In this document: one piece after another, positions 16,339-25,800 of the stretch
Layout: the number at the start of each line of letters is the position of its first letter
Position numbering within the stretch: the first letter of the stretch is position 1
Source: Chara braunii
Taxonomy: Eukaryota > Streptophyta > Charophyceae > Charales > Characeae
Assembly: GCA_003427395.1 (NCBI GenBank)
Contig: BFEA01000601.1
Location: 89,756 to 119,354, forward strand
Length of the DNA: 29,599 nucleotides
Reading direction: 5' to 3'
Position numbers and translations under genes: made by a program
Notes under the pieces: model-generated
Database searches by the model: none
The model's input: the letters and a program-made list of their open reading frames with translations, nothing else
What the model was told of the DNA's origin: nothing

Positions 16339-16565
16339 ATGTTCGCAAAGCTCGAGTGCTCGCACGTCCCCGAATACTCTTCGAATCCTCATGCGCGACT
16401 CTTCTCTAAAGATCTTTCCTCTCAGTTCCTCTCCCCGCGACCCTCTCTCTCTCTCTCTCTCCTTCCCGGCACTAGCTCACAGCCACGTGAGCGTGGTGCT
16501 CGGGCGCTTGCCCGTTCCCGAATAGTCTCGAGTGCTCCCGCGCGACTTCTCCCTAGAGTTCTTCC
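16321..16565. repeat. diverged direct duplication, period about 148
   Basis: GCACTAGCTCGCAG at 16321 and GCACTAGCTCACAG at 16469 begin two related segments. Both continue with GTGCTCG-type text, CCCGAATA(C/G)TC, a GCGCGACTTCTC-type stretch and a TCTAAAGA/CCTAGAG segment. A (CT)n tract (16441-16462) lies between them. Confidence 0.65.
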
Positions 16566-17043
16566 ACGAGAGCTACCATGCGTTCTGCGAGTGCTGCGGA
16601 GGTTCGTGGGCCTCGTGGTTTGTTAAGCCCGCCGTGTTCTTCTTTGCTTCCGATAGCGCTCGACGCGAACCTCCCTTCTGACCTCCCCCTTTTTCTTCCT
16701 TGCGCGAGCGCGTTCCGCTCGTGCGTCCGTCTCTCAGCTAGTCGTAGAGTCCACGCATGATTCCGGTGAGCTTCGAACACTTTTCCCTCAACCCAAAACC
16801 CCACTTTCGTTGTTCTTCGGTCCAGCGCGGCCGTCTCCTCCCCCTCTCTTGCTCCTCCTCTATCCCTCTCTCACTTTCTCGAGCGTCGGTCGTCCATTAC
16901 GAAACGGCCCACGCCTCTAAGTGTTCCTCTCTCTCCCTTGGGCGCTCCGTCGGAGCCGGGTGCTCAGCGAGTAAAGCACGAGCGCTCCCCCGAGCGCTCC
17001 CCATGCTATCCCGATTCCCCCGTACGCTAAGAGCTCGGCTCTC
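16566..17043. other. no gene recognised, C/T-rich
   Basis: Pyrimidine-rich plus strand. Open frames in both directions read Ser/Leu/Pro or Arg/Glu low-complexity strings without domains. It may belong to an LTR or untranslated leader of a lost element. Confidence 0.4.
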
Positions 17044-17821
17044 CCCTCGCCGTGCTTGATACCGCTGCCAATCTCCCCGATCAGGGGACGAGTGCGTCTT
17101 CCTGCGCAGGTATGCAAGACGACTACGTGCGCCGGTCTCGTGCGCCTTTTTCCCCTCCCCTTCCCTGTGCGCTATGGTCGCGGGAGAAGTACGCGAGCTC
17201 CCGACCTCTCTCTCTCTCTCTCTCTCCCTCTCTCTTTCCCTTTTGATCGCTGATGTCGAGCGCCCCCCCTTCTTCTCGTTTTCCTCCTCTCTATACCCGT
17301 GCAACCCGGACTCCCCTTCTCTCTACTTCCCTCACCCCAGCTAGCGCTCCCCGTCGGACGTTTTGGAGGATGCGAACTCTTGTGCGCTCCGTGCGTCCGT
17401 AAACGAGAAACCTCCTCTATCTCCGTGCGCCCCCCTCGCCGTGCTTGATACCGCTGCCAGACTCCCCGATCAGGGGACGAGTGCGTCTTCCTACGCAGGT
17501 ACGTGAGACGACTACGTGCGCCGATCTTGTGCGCCTTCTTCCCCTCCCCTTCCCGATGCGCTATGGTCGCGGAAGAAGTACGCGAGCTCCGACCTCTCTC
17601 TCTCTCTCTCTCTCCCCCTCTCTTTCCCTTCCGATCACTGATGTCGAGCGCCCCCCCTTCTTCTCGTTTCCCCCCTCTCTATACCCGTCGACCCGGACTC
17701 CCCTTCTCTCTACTTCCCTCACCCCAGCTAGCGCTCTCCGTCGGACGTTTTGGAGGACGCGAAGTCTCGTGCGCTCCGTGCGTCCGTAAACGAGAAACCT
17801 CCTCTATCTACGTGCGCCCCC
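17044..17821. repeat. tandem duplication of a 389-bp unit
   Basis: Copy 1 is 17044-17432 and copy 2 is 17433-17821. Both begin CCCTCGCCGTGCTTGATACC, pass through GATCAGGGGACGAGTGCGTC, a donor-like CGCAGGTA, a CT tract of different length, TGATGTCGAGCGCCCCCCC, and end at AACCTCCTCTATCT(C/A)CGTGCGCCC. Divergence is low (scattered substitutions and CT-length changes), so the duplication is fairly recent. In one plus frame both copies read LDTAA(N/R)LPDQGTSASS, but copy 2 has a stop soon after. Confidence 0.9.
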
Positions 17822-18196
17822 CCCCTCTTGGTTGTCGTTCCATCCTGCTTTTATCCCTGTTCCCTTCGCTGCCCCCTTCCCTCTTCTCACTATCTCGATC
17901 GCCCCCCTCTGCGGGAAGGTCGAAATTTTTGGAAACTTCCCGACTGTCGAAATTTTCGGAAGCTCCCTGACTTTCCCACTTCCATCCTCTGAAAGCTCCC
18001 TGCCTCCGTCTCTTCTTCCTTCGGCACCCACCTCAGAGGCCTTCGATCCTCCTTCCTTCTGCTCTACCAATCCTATTGTCGTGTCTCCATCTTTTAGGAT
18101 CGAAGAAACCTCCCGCTCTTCCTCCCGCTTAGACCAACGGTCAGCTGACGTTTCCCCTCCCTCATTTTACTCGCTTGCTTTTTCGCTGTCCGCCTT
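17822..18196. other. Ser/Pro-rich open frame, uncertain
   Basis: A plus-strand frame (17832-18254) is open and Ser/Pro-rich. GTCGAAATTTTTGG and GTCGAAATTTTCGG repeat at 17919 and 17946. No domain is recognised. Pyrimidine-rich DNA gives such frames by chance, so I do not call a gene. Confidence 0.3.
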
Positions 18197-18497
18197 TGTC
18201 CGCTTTTTCGGCTCGGATACGTATAACTGCAGGTCCTGGTCGACCACCGCTTAAAAACGGTTATCAAGATAGCACCGTGGACTGACTCCTTTCTAGTCTG
18301 CTTTTCCCGACACTTATCGGGGAAACTCCCTGCTTTCTTGGCAGATCTTGTCCGCTTTTTCGGCTCGGATACGTATAACTGCAGGTCCTGGCCGACCGCC
18401 GCTTAAAAACGGTTATCAAGATAGCACCGTGGACTCCTTTCTAGTCAGCTTTTCCCGACAGTTATCGAGGAAACTCCCTGCTTTCTTGGCAGATCTC
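18197..18497. repeat. tandem duplication of a ~150-bp unit
   Basis: TGTCCGCTTTTTCGGCTCGG starts at 18197 and again at 18349. The two units continue in parallel through ACGTATAACTGCAGGTCCTG, CTTAAAAACGGTTATCAAGA, CTTTTCCCGACA and GGAAACTCCCTGCTTTCTTG. The second copy lacks four bases (GACT) after GTGGACT and has a few substitutions. Both copies contain a TATAACTGCAG motif. Confidence 0.9.
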
Positions 18498-19449
18498 GTC
18501 TCCTTCCCTCCTTACTTGTCCTCCTCGTGCCTACCCCCGCCAGTCCTCTGGCTCCACCTGTCCCCTCTCCGGATTTCGTACCCTCGCATCGTTCCGCCAA
18601 CGTTTTAGATCTTCCTCGACTTCTTCCATGGCCCAGCAAGGGCCCCGCGGCTCGCTTCAAATTCTCGGTAGATATCAACCTTCCTCCTTCATCTGGGTGT
18701 AGTTGGAGGGGGAAGGGTCTCATCGGCGCCTTCTGGTGACGCACCTATTCTCCGATGCCTCTGTCGCGCGCCCATCCGGTCTCATTCATCCGTCAGCCGA
18801 TCCCACATCCCATTGCATGGGGGTCTTGGCCACGCTGTAGGCCCATTCATCACGCCGATCCGATTTCATGCAGCGGTCGTACCGAAACCGATCCTTTTTC
18901 CTTGAGCATTTCACACGGGACGCGTTTGTCGAGCCGCGTGTTCCAAGGATAGAGCATCATCTTGCCGGTGATTAATCACCCGGGCTGGCCACCTCGGCGC
19001 TGACTTGTCTCAATGCCCGCTCCCAGAATCCACCTTTCGTACCGATACCCCACAGCTAGGCGTAATCAAGGCTCCACACACCAGCCCCTAATTGCTGGTT
19101 ATTCGTGCCTCAATCGTAAACTCTTCCCGCACCGCAGTCCTAGGGCTCGGTATGATCAAGCCCATCAGGTATGCCCGAAGTGGCGCGACTGCCAAAGTCC
19201 GCCGTCAGAGCCTATTCTCCTGACCCTGACATCGAAAAACTCCAATTCTTGGGATCCGCGCGGTCCCGCTTTTGCCTTGCGTCGACGGGCCCCACTGAGC
19301 TTTCAGCAACGTTAGTTCAAGAAGAGAAACCCAGGTGTCCCCCAAACATCCCTTAATCATCATGCACTCAATCAAAAAAAACACACGAAATCATTCCGAA
19401 GAGAAACAAACAATCATTTTTATTTTTAAAAGGGCCTTTCGGCTGGTTA
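18498..19449. other. no gene recognised
   Basis: A short plus frame at 18527-18739 ends in a more protein-like stretch (ARFKFSVDINLPPSSGCSW) but has no recognised domain. From 18741 to 19449 I see no repeat, RNA gene or coding signal. The right edge is A-rich and abuts the truncated end of E3 pol. Confidence 0.4.
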
Positions 19450-19499
19450 GCCAGCCGCCCGACAACGTGTTGGCAAAGCGGGTCGTATATCCGCAATAC

Positions 19500-20486
19500 C
19501 TCCGCGGAGAGCAATGCGGCCTTGAGGGCCAAGAATGATTCCCGCGCGTCCGTTCCGAAGTCAATCGGTCAGTCCTCGCATTGAAGCTTGGTTAAGTGAT
19601 CCACGATCTTCGAGTACCCTTTGATGAAACGTTGGTAGTAGCCGGCAAGGCCAAGGAAGGATCGGACATCCGTGACGTTCCGTGGCTCCGGCCAATCTTG
19701 GACGGCTTGAATCTTGTCCGACAACGGACTGATGCCTTGTGGAGTGATGAAATGGCCCAAGTATTCCAACTCTTGGCGTACGAATTCACACTTGTCGCGG
19801 TTGGCTTTGAACTTGGCGCGCCGGAGTGTCTCCAACACTCGTCGAAGATGGTCAAGATGTTCCTCCAAGGTCCGGCTATAGACGAGGATGTCGTCCAAGT
19901 AGACCAGCACGAACCGGTCCAGCATTGCACGGAACTCGTTGGTCATCGCCGCTTGAAAAGTCGCTGGGGCGTTGGTGAGTCCAAAAGGCATGACGACCCA
20001 CTCGAAGTGCCCGTACCGTGTCTTGAACGCGGTCTTGTAGCGATCTTGCGACCGAATCGAGATCTGATGATATCCTGACTTCAAGTCCAGTTTGGAAAAA
20101 AAATTTGCGCCGCCCAAGCGTTCCAGAAGGTCGTCAACACAAGGAAGAGGTCCCGCGTTCTTGAGAGTTTGCGCATTGAGCTTGCGGTAATCGATGCATA
20201 GGCGAAGGTCCTTATTCTTCTTCCGAATGAAGAGAACCGGCGCACCTAGGGTGAGCTGCTAGGCCGGATCCAACCTTTGTCCAGCAAGTCGTCGAGCTGC
20301 GCGCATGCGATAAATGCAACCTTTTGGCGGCACGACACCGGCCTCGAGAATGATCTCGTGCCAGATCGGCCGATCTGGCACCACACCGGTAGGTGACTCG
20401 AAGACGTCAGCGAATTCGTCGAGCAACTGCACCACCCGGGGGTCTGAAGACAAGTCCGTTGGTTGAGATTCGGTTACCTCGACGGT
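19500..20486 (-). pseudogene. E3 reverse transcriptase, truncated before RNase H
   Basis: Same frame as the upstream protease. Visible in order are the pre-RT segment LLDEFADVFESPTG, the motifs LFIRKKNKDLRLCIDYRKLN, FFSKLDLKSGYHQI, VMPFGLTNAPATFQ and the intact catalytic YLDDILVYSRT, then LEYLGHFITPQGI and VRSFLGLAGYYQRFIKGYS of the thumb/connection. A TAG at 20259-20261 lies just before the LGAPVLF segment and a TGA at 19569-19571 in the following EDxPIDFG stretch. After about 19500 the match to RNase H is lost. The RT copies element RNA into DNA in cytoplasmic particles; this copy is dead because of stops, not because of active-site changes. Confidence 0.85.
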
Positions 20487-21476
20487 TCAAAGAAAACATA
20501 AGCCTATCTCTTCGGTCCACTCGTAAGCGCAAGTGGCCCGAAAAGATTTGGCTGTTACAACTTGGCACCGGATCGAAGGGTGCGGAAGAGGAATAGTACA
20601 TGGTACTTCGGCGCCAAACGCGTCGCAAACTGTAAGCGTCCGCCAATGGAAGTTGACCGTGTGATCGGCACTTGCAAGCCAAGGCATGCCCAAAATGATG
20701 TCGAAGTTTGTGTCCAAGACGTCGAATGTCACCGGTTCGCATGCATGAGGTGCGAAATAAACCGGGATAGCTTCGATGTAGCCGTCAAGGAGTTGTTGTG
20801 TTCGACCGTCCGCCAACTTGATCGTCGTAGGGTGTGCCTTCCTTCGAACTTGTGGTCCAAGGCCGACCCTTTGCATGAAGGACTGGCTAATGAAGTTGCG
20901 AGTAGCGCCGCTATCCAGCAAAGCGGTGCAGGACGCTTGACCGATTTGGATGCGGACATAAAGGAGCGGTGCGTTGTTGTCGTCGTACCGCTGCGTGCGA
21001 AACTCGCGGGCCACCTTGCTCACATATGCAAGAATTTCCCCCGCCGCGACTTCGTCCTCCATCGGCGAAGTTGGTGGTGCATAGAAGGCTAGGTATGTAG
21101 GGAGATGAGTGCTAAGAGCTGCGCATTGCGGCTCCGATAAGCAGCCGGTGGAAGGGAGAGGAAGCCATGAAAAATCCTCAAGCGTCAACGGGTCCAAGTC
21201 CTCTATGTTGAGCGCGCGCGCCGAATCCCGTGAAGGTCCACTTGAAGACGAATCAATGCCGCTGCTTCCGATCGGAGAAGAAACCGCACATACATTCTGT
21301 CCTTGGGCTCGTGAATTCAGGGAAGGTACGAGCCGGGCAGCATAGTCCTCAAAAGAATGAGGAGTGGGAGGACTTACGACGTCCGCATGTGCCCTGGAAC
21401 CGAGGGAGGTTACTCGTACGGCAACCGGTTCCGTAGGCGTCGAGAGTACCGTCGCATCACTCACGGCGGTGCTCAC
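20487..21476 (-). pseudogene. E3 pol N-terminus with retroviral-type aspartic protease
   Basis: A 329-codon frame ending in TGA (20487-20489), after which pol continues in the same frame. The protease is at roughly residues 170-280: TALLDSGATRNFIS is the catalytic D-S-G-A motif, followed by the flap region (TIKLADGRTQ) and ILGMPWLASAD, the conserved C-terminal part. The first ~150 residues are Ser/Pro-rich linker. The nominal start GTG overlaps the gag stop (GTGA at 21473-21476), so pol lies in a different frame and would need frameshifting or another bypass. Confidence 0.8.
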
Positions 21477-23002
21477 TTTCCCGACTGGGCGGTACCCTTG
21501 GCCTTTGTGGGACAGCTCGCTGTCTCATGTGCTGAGCTGTTGCACCACAAGCAATAGCGGTACTTGTTGCAACGGTACCCGCGCTCCATAAGCCCGTACG
21601 CTGTCCAAGGTCCTTGCTCTTGAGCTGCCTGCCCGGGCCCAGAAGAAGTAATGGTGTTCGTCTTCGTCTTGCTGCGTCCTTGTCCTTTGGCGGGGCGGCC
21701 ACCATTCTAGGCAGCTGCGAGCATGTTTCCCTCGTCAGACGAAACAGCCTCGTTTAGAATTGAAGGGTCGCTAGGCGTTGCTGGTGCGACCACGGCCACT
21801 TTCGGCCGATGCTGTGGCCGATGCTGATGCGCGCCCTGGCCGGCAGTCGGCGAGTGGCCCGTATTCCGGGCTGCCAAATTCGTCACGATGATGTGCGCGG
21901 CTTTGTTGAAGAGTTCCTCACTTGTGTTGAGGTTCTCGGCGACTTGAGCTAACGCATTTTGCAACGCTGGTCACGACCACTTGATGAAGTAAAGCTTGAT
22001 GCCGTCGAAGTTCATCGGGAACTTGGGCGTGCTTGCCAGCCGTTGGAACTCAGAAATCCAGTCCCCGCTTGGCATGCTGTTCTGCGAAAACGTCAGCAGC
22101 TTGTCCATCGCTTGGTGCTCGGGCGGTTCTACTTGGAAACGCTTCTTCCATGCCGCCGTGACGTCCGCCCAGGTGATGTACTTGTGTAACTCGGTGACTG
22201 TATATGCATGTGCGGACAGCATGTTGTCCAACCATGCCTGACACGCGCCTCCCGAGCGGGAGTACAAATATGCATGCCGGTTCGCGTAGATGACGTGGTG
22301 GATGTCCAGCTTGAGTTCAAACTGGCGCCACCATTGGATGGGGTCGGTCTTTGATGCGTCACAGAAGATCGGGAGCCCATCGAACTTGGCAATAGTTTCG
22401 CGTGTCGTTGCGCTGGGGCCGGCTGCTGCGGAAACCTGTTGTTGCAGCTGCTGTGCCCCAGTCTTAAGTGTTCCCACGTCTATCTCCAGGACATTGACGC
22501 GGTCGACGAGGTCGGAGGGGCCGGCGCTGGTGTTGGCGGTCGCGACCTTTTGCTCCAGCTGCTGTATGCGCTTGAACATCTGGTCCATCGACTGTTGTAA
22601 CGCCCTGTTGGTGTGGTCGAGAGAGTGGATGTCCTCCTGCTGCGCGATACAAGTAGCGAGGAGGTCCGTGACACGGTTGAGCAGATGAGATACCTTGCTC
22701 CCGTAGTCAACGGATTCGCCGCTCTCGGCGTCCCTCTGCCAGTCCTTGGCCTGTGCGTGTAATGCACCTTCCTCACTGAATATAACTTCGCGTCGCCGCA
22801 CACGTTCTTCATCGGCGGCCTTGGCTGCTGCTGCCGCGTGCTTCTGTCGCTGTTCTTCGGCCAGAAGACGCAGTCTCTCTGCCTCTGCCTCTCTCTTCTT
22901 CCGTGCAGCTGCCGCTGCTTCTGCCCGTTGCTTGCTTTCGGCTATGATGGCCACTAACCGTGCCTCGTAGGCTTCGTCAGACTCACCTGGTTTCTGATCC
23001 AT
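21473..23002 (-). pseudogene. E3 gag with coiled coil, capsid and zinc knuckle, two stops
   Basis: True ATG at 23000-23002 (protein starts MDQKPGESDEAYEARL), 510 codons to TGA 21473-21475, in register throughout. Residues ~15-65 form an Ala/Glu/Arg-rich coiled coil, and residues ~120-190 a second coiled coil with regularly spaced Leu/Val. The capsid follows, with DPIQWWRQFELKLDIHHV, CQAWLDNML, TWADVTAAWKKRFQVEPPEH and DWISEFQRLAST. A TGA at 21971-21973 and a TAG at 21707-21709 interrupt it. The nucleocapsid knuckle CLWCNSSAHETASC (C-X2-C-X4-H-X4-C) lies near the C-terminus (about 21510-21551). An upstream GTG extension of 11 codons reads into the putative intron and is not used. Confidence 0.8.
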
Positions 23003-23011
23003 TGCTGCAGT

Positions 23012-23078
23012 CTGCAAGCGAGTAATTAGGGTCACGCGTCGCGGGTGCCTGTCGTGGCCTACTGAAGTGAGGACTTAC
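23012..23078 (-). other. possible 67-nt intron in E3 leader
   Basis: On the minus strand CCTG-GTAAGT (donor at 23078) and CTAATTACTCGCTTGCAG (branch-like CTAAT and acceptor ending at 23012) bound a 67-base segment nine bases upstream of the gag ATG. Consensus is good at both ends. A second donor-like GGTAAGTCGG lies near the primer-binding site (about 24099-24107), so a longer leader intron using the same acceptor is an alternative. Confidence 0.4.
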
Positions 23079-23194
23079 CAGGTCTGCAACTGCAGGTGAA
23101 TGGGCAGGTAAGAAGGATGGAGAAGGGATGAAGAGCTGGGGTGGAGAGAAGGGGAGTGGGCAATCGAATGGGTCACCCAGATATGGAGCCACTA

Positions 23195-23960
23195 ATCAAG
23201 AAAAAATTTGGAACTTTTGCAAAGATTTCGAAGAAAAGAAAAAAATTTCGAATTTGCAAGTTCGGTGGGCCCCTCAAGTATCCCCTCAGCAGTTAATTCG
23301 AAGAAAAAAGGGAATTTTTTTTTTCGAATTTCAGACTGCAAATGAATCAAAATATCAAATGGAGATGATGGGAGTAGCTGAACTGCGAAAACAGTAAAAA
23401 ATATTAATTTCCGCAAGTCCAGACAATTCCGAGATAGAAAAAAACTCGAAATATGTTAGGTGAGAGTATGCGCAGTTTGAAAACAATGAACTGCAGAGGA
23501 ATTTCCCGAAAAAGGGACAATTTCCAAAATGAAAACGAATTTCAGAATCGGAACTGAAAAACAAATTTCAGAAAAAAATTCGGAATTGAAAACGAATTTC
23601 AGAAGAAAAATCGAAATTCGGAATTGAAAAACGAATTTCAGAAAAAAATTCGGAATTGAAAAACGAAAAAAAATTCGAGATTACGGGAATTTTCATAACG
23701 GAATATGATCGAAACTTTTCAGAAAGAATTTCCGGACTTCTATGCCGTGAAATTTCGAATTTCAGACGAATGACGAATTCAAAAAAAATTTGCGGGATTT
23801 CTCGAAATAACGGAAAGGTGCAGTATTTCGGTTTTCCAGCAACAAAGTTTCGAGTTCAGAAACGAAACTTTCGGATGCCCTGCTATTGCAATTTACCACA
23901 AGAAAAAAAATAGCGGGAAAACGAAATCCAAAGAGGAGAAAAAAATTCGATTTTGGCAGT
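23195..23960 (-). repeat. A-rich E3 leader with repeated GAATTTCAGAAAAAAATTCG motif
   Basis: The plus strand is A-rich, and the words ACGAATTTCAGAA and AAATTCGGAATTGAAAA recur (copies near 23538, 23567, 23595, 23632 and 23655). Variants occur across 23195-23960. Small frames here are unsupported. It lies between gag and the primer-binding site of E3, so it is untranslated leader or intron. Confidence 0.7.
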
Positions 23961-23997
23961 TAGGTCGGAATCTGCGATTTTGGGGACTAATTAGTGT

Positions 23998-24090
23998 GCC
24001 CTAATCACTCAATCACTCACTCAATCAATCAATCAATCAATCAGGGTTAATCAATCAATCAATCAATTAACCAGGGTCAATCGATCAATC
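23998..24090. repeat. (AATC)n tetranucleotide repeat
   Basis: Imperfect tandem AATC/CAAT units, interrupted twice by CAGGGTTAA and CAGGGTCAA. Located in the E3 leader. Confidence 0.9.
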
Positions 24091-24165
24091 AATCCCGACT
24101 TACCCAATCGATCTTGGGTTGTCCCGCGCTCGCGTCAGATCAGGTTCGTCCTGATTCCCACGCGT

Positions 24166-24178
24166 GGCTCCGATACTA
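24166..24178 (-). other. degenerate initiator-tRNA-Met primer-binding site of E3
   Basis: Minus strand reads TAGTATCGGAGCC, two transitions from TGGTATCAGAGCC. A TG at 24183 to the right could mark the LTR terminus. Position and orientation fit the E3 gag to the left. Confidence 0.6.
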
Positions 24179-24182
24179 AAAC

Positions 24183-24672
24183 TGACGCATGTCCAGTGGG
24201 ACAATGCGCAGGGAGCCAAGGATCCGCTATGTGATGAAAAGGACTGAAATGGACAATGCAAGGTCAGNGTAGCATCAACAAGCAATGTACATTCCGAATA
24301 CATACAAGATGGCACAAAGGGCGCAGTGGAAGACTTAAAGAGAAGATCTGATCTGATCTGGACTGACACGACATCCGTCACACATCACACAGGTGAGAGA
24401 GGGAGGAGGGACCGCACACATGGAAGAAAGGTCCCTCCTGCGCACACAGGGATACCACGGATGCGAGATGGGGGAGGGACGAGACGAGGAGGAACGAGGC
24501 GAGGGAGTAGACCAAGATCGCAGTAGCGAAGTCCAAAAAATAGTCCTTTGCCGAGTGTCCAATCAATGTCTGTCCCAGAATTGTCGAATCAGATCCTGGG
24601 CGATGCGCCCAGCATAACCTCTGCCTGTGGCATACTGCATAGCCACACGGGCCCTGTCCCGGACATTCAGCC
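24183..24672 (-). repeat. candidate 5' LTR of E3
   Basis: Lies on the 5' side of the E3 primer-binding site, beginning TGACGCATG on the plus strand. It includes a short (GATCT)n run (about 24343-24357) and one undetermined base at 24268. The outer boundary is unknown and no second copy is present, so this is a positional inference. Confidence 0.4.
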
Positions 24673-24935
24673 TAAAAGCCTAAAACTTAGGGCTTACAGG
24701 CCCCGGTCGTTTCAGCCTGAAAGCTGAAAAACGAGGGCCTGCAGGCCCTATTTCTGGGTCTTTCAGACCCAGAGTTTTTCCAGCCTGAAACGGAGGGCCA
24801 TTTTCAGGCCCTCATTGTTTCGACCTGCCCCTGAGACTCAGGCACGTAAACAGGGATGCGGAACAGGCCAGAAATAGCCTGTTCCTCACGAGCTCGAGCA
24901 GGAGCTGCAGCTGCAGCCCCTGCCTCCTACGTAAG
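24673..24935. repeat. cluster of short perfect palindromes
   Basis: Consecutive stem-loops: AGGGCCTGCAGGCCCT (24734-24749, 16-base perfect palindrome), CTGGGTCT/AGACCCAG (24754-24772), GAGGGCC/GGCCCTC (24793-24813) and GAACAGGC/GCCTGTTC (24861-24884), plus the GAGCTGCAGCTGC region near 24900. CAGCCTGAAA recurs at 24713 and 24781. No coding frame. It could be U3 sequence of the E3 LTR. Confidence 0.75.
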
Positions 24936-24939
24936 CAGA

Positions 24940-25149
24940 TAGTTCTCGTCACACTGCGAACACCCAATATTTACACCTTAGCCTTCCAGGCGATGCCCCT
25001 CACCACCTGGGTCGCCTTCACACGCGTCTCCACCCTCCTCACTACAGACCACTTACGGCCAAACTCTCCCAGCAGACCGCATGTATGTACCGTATAAGGC
25101 AGACGACAAGCGCCAGATGAGCGCAATCGCACCACAGCTCTGATACCAA
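24940..25149 (-). mobile_element. leader fragment and PBS of non-autonomous element, copy B
   Basis: Reverse complement of 25801-26012 with about ten differences over ~212 bases (near 95% identity). It ends at GCTCTGATACCA (25137-25148), which on the minus strand is a perfect TGGTATCAGAGC primer-binding site. It is truncated on the left by the palindrome-rich block at about 24940. Confidence 0.8.
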
Positions 25150-25151
25150 AT

Positions 25152-25800
25152 TGCAAGGAAGATGAGCATTAGCGAACTTCAGCAATCAAACAACATCATA
25201 CATATGAGCCCAGATAGTCTTGACCTCGAACCACAGCAGACTTGCATCACGAGATACACCAAATAAGAACACACCAAGAGTTCAAAATTGACAATGCTGA
25301 AGTAGTCCCATCATCATCAACTACGAACCAGAGTTGATATCCTATTGGCGCTCGGCGCCCAGACTACATGTGGCAGGTCCTATCTAGCCTATACTACGAA
25401 GCACAATGATGACATCGACAGCGTTCCCGAGGTACGAGCATATGGCGACCAATGTCGCCCGCTTCAGCACCAGGTATGTCTCTCGTAACACTCACAACAC
25501 CGATCCACACCGCACAGATGCCACTAGCACCCAAGGACCACCCTGTGCTTCACCTAGCTTACAGCAGCGCAGCTTGACTATGGCTGCGTGCTCCCTCCTA
25601 CTCGCCCGTGAGAGCGTGAGTGCCAGCCAGCCAGCGGATAGCGCAGCAGCGCTCGCGCATCATGCAGCCAGCACCCGAATGCCGAAATGCGAGGCAGGCC
25701 CTTCCCTATATCGAAGGGCCTGTCGTGCCTGCCTTCACTTAGGGCGGCCGACCTTGCTGCAAATAGGGCCCCGTAGGGGCTAAGCGGGCGTAGCCTCGCA
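25152..25800 (-). repeat. LTR of the non-autonomous family, flanked by inverted leaders
   Basis: 649 bp, TGCAAGG at the left and CCTCGCA at the right (TG...CA with short inverted termini). Similar to 8496-9144 in the same orientation: GGCGCTCGGCGCCCAG, ATGTCGCCCG, CACCAGGTATGT, and a terminal stem-loop AGGCCCTTC...GAAGGGCCT. It belongs with the minus-strand primer-binding site at 25137-25148. On its other side a plus-strand primer-binding site begins two bases after the CA. Confidence 0.75.

Larger units (their letters stand above)
19450..24182 (-). mobile_element. E3: Ty3/Gypsy retrotransposon, frames preserved except for stops
   Basis: Minus-strand order: primer-binding-site relic (24166-24178), ~1.1-kb A-rich leader with a possible small intron, gag (23002-21473), pol with protease and RT (21476-19569 and beyond), truncated within RNase H near 19450-19500. 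The gag and pol frames each remain in register over their full length. They are spoiled only by stop codons at about 21971, 21707, 20487, 20259 and 19569. RNase H, integrase and the 3' LTR are missing. Confidence 0.85.

Noticed and set aside
18741-19449. Possible rRNA or tRNA segment
   Set aside because: I looked for conserved rRNA blocks and for a T-arm GGTTCGAATCC with acceptor pairing and found none.
22746-22970. Ala/Ser/Arg-rich plus-strand frame
   Set aside because: It is the antisense shadow of the E3 gag coiled coil.
23998-24090. Regular AATC repeats as a CRISPR-like array
   Set aside because: Unit is four bases with no spacers; it is a microsatellite.
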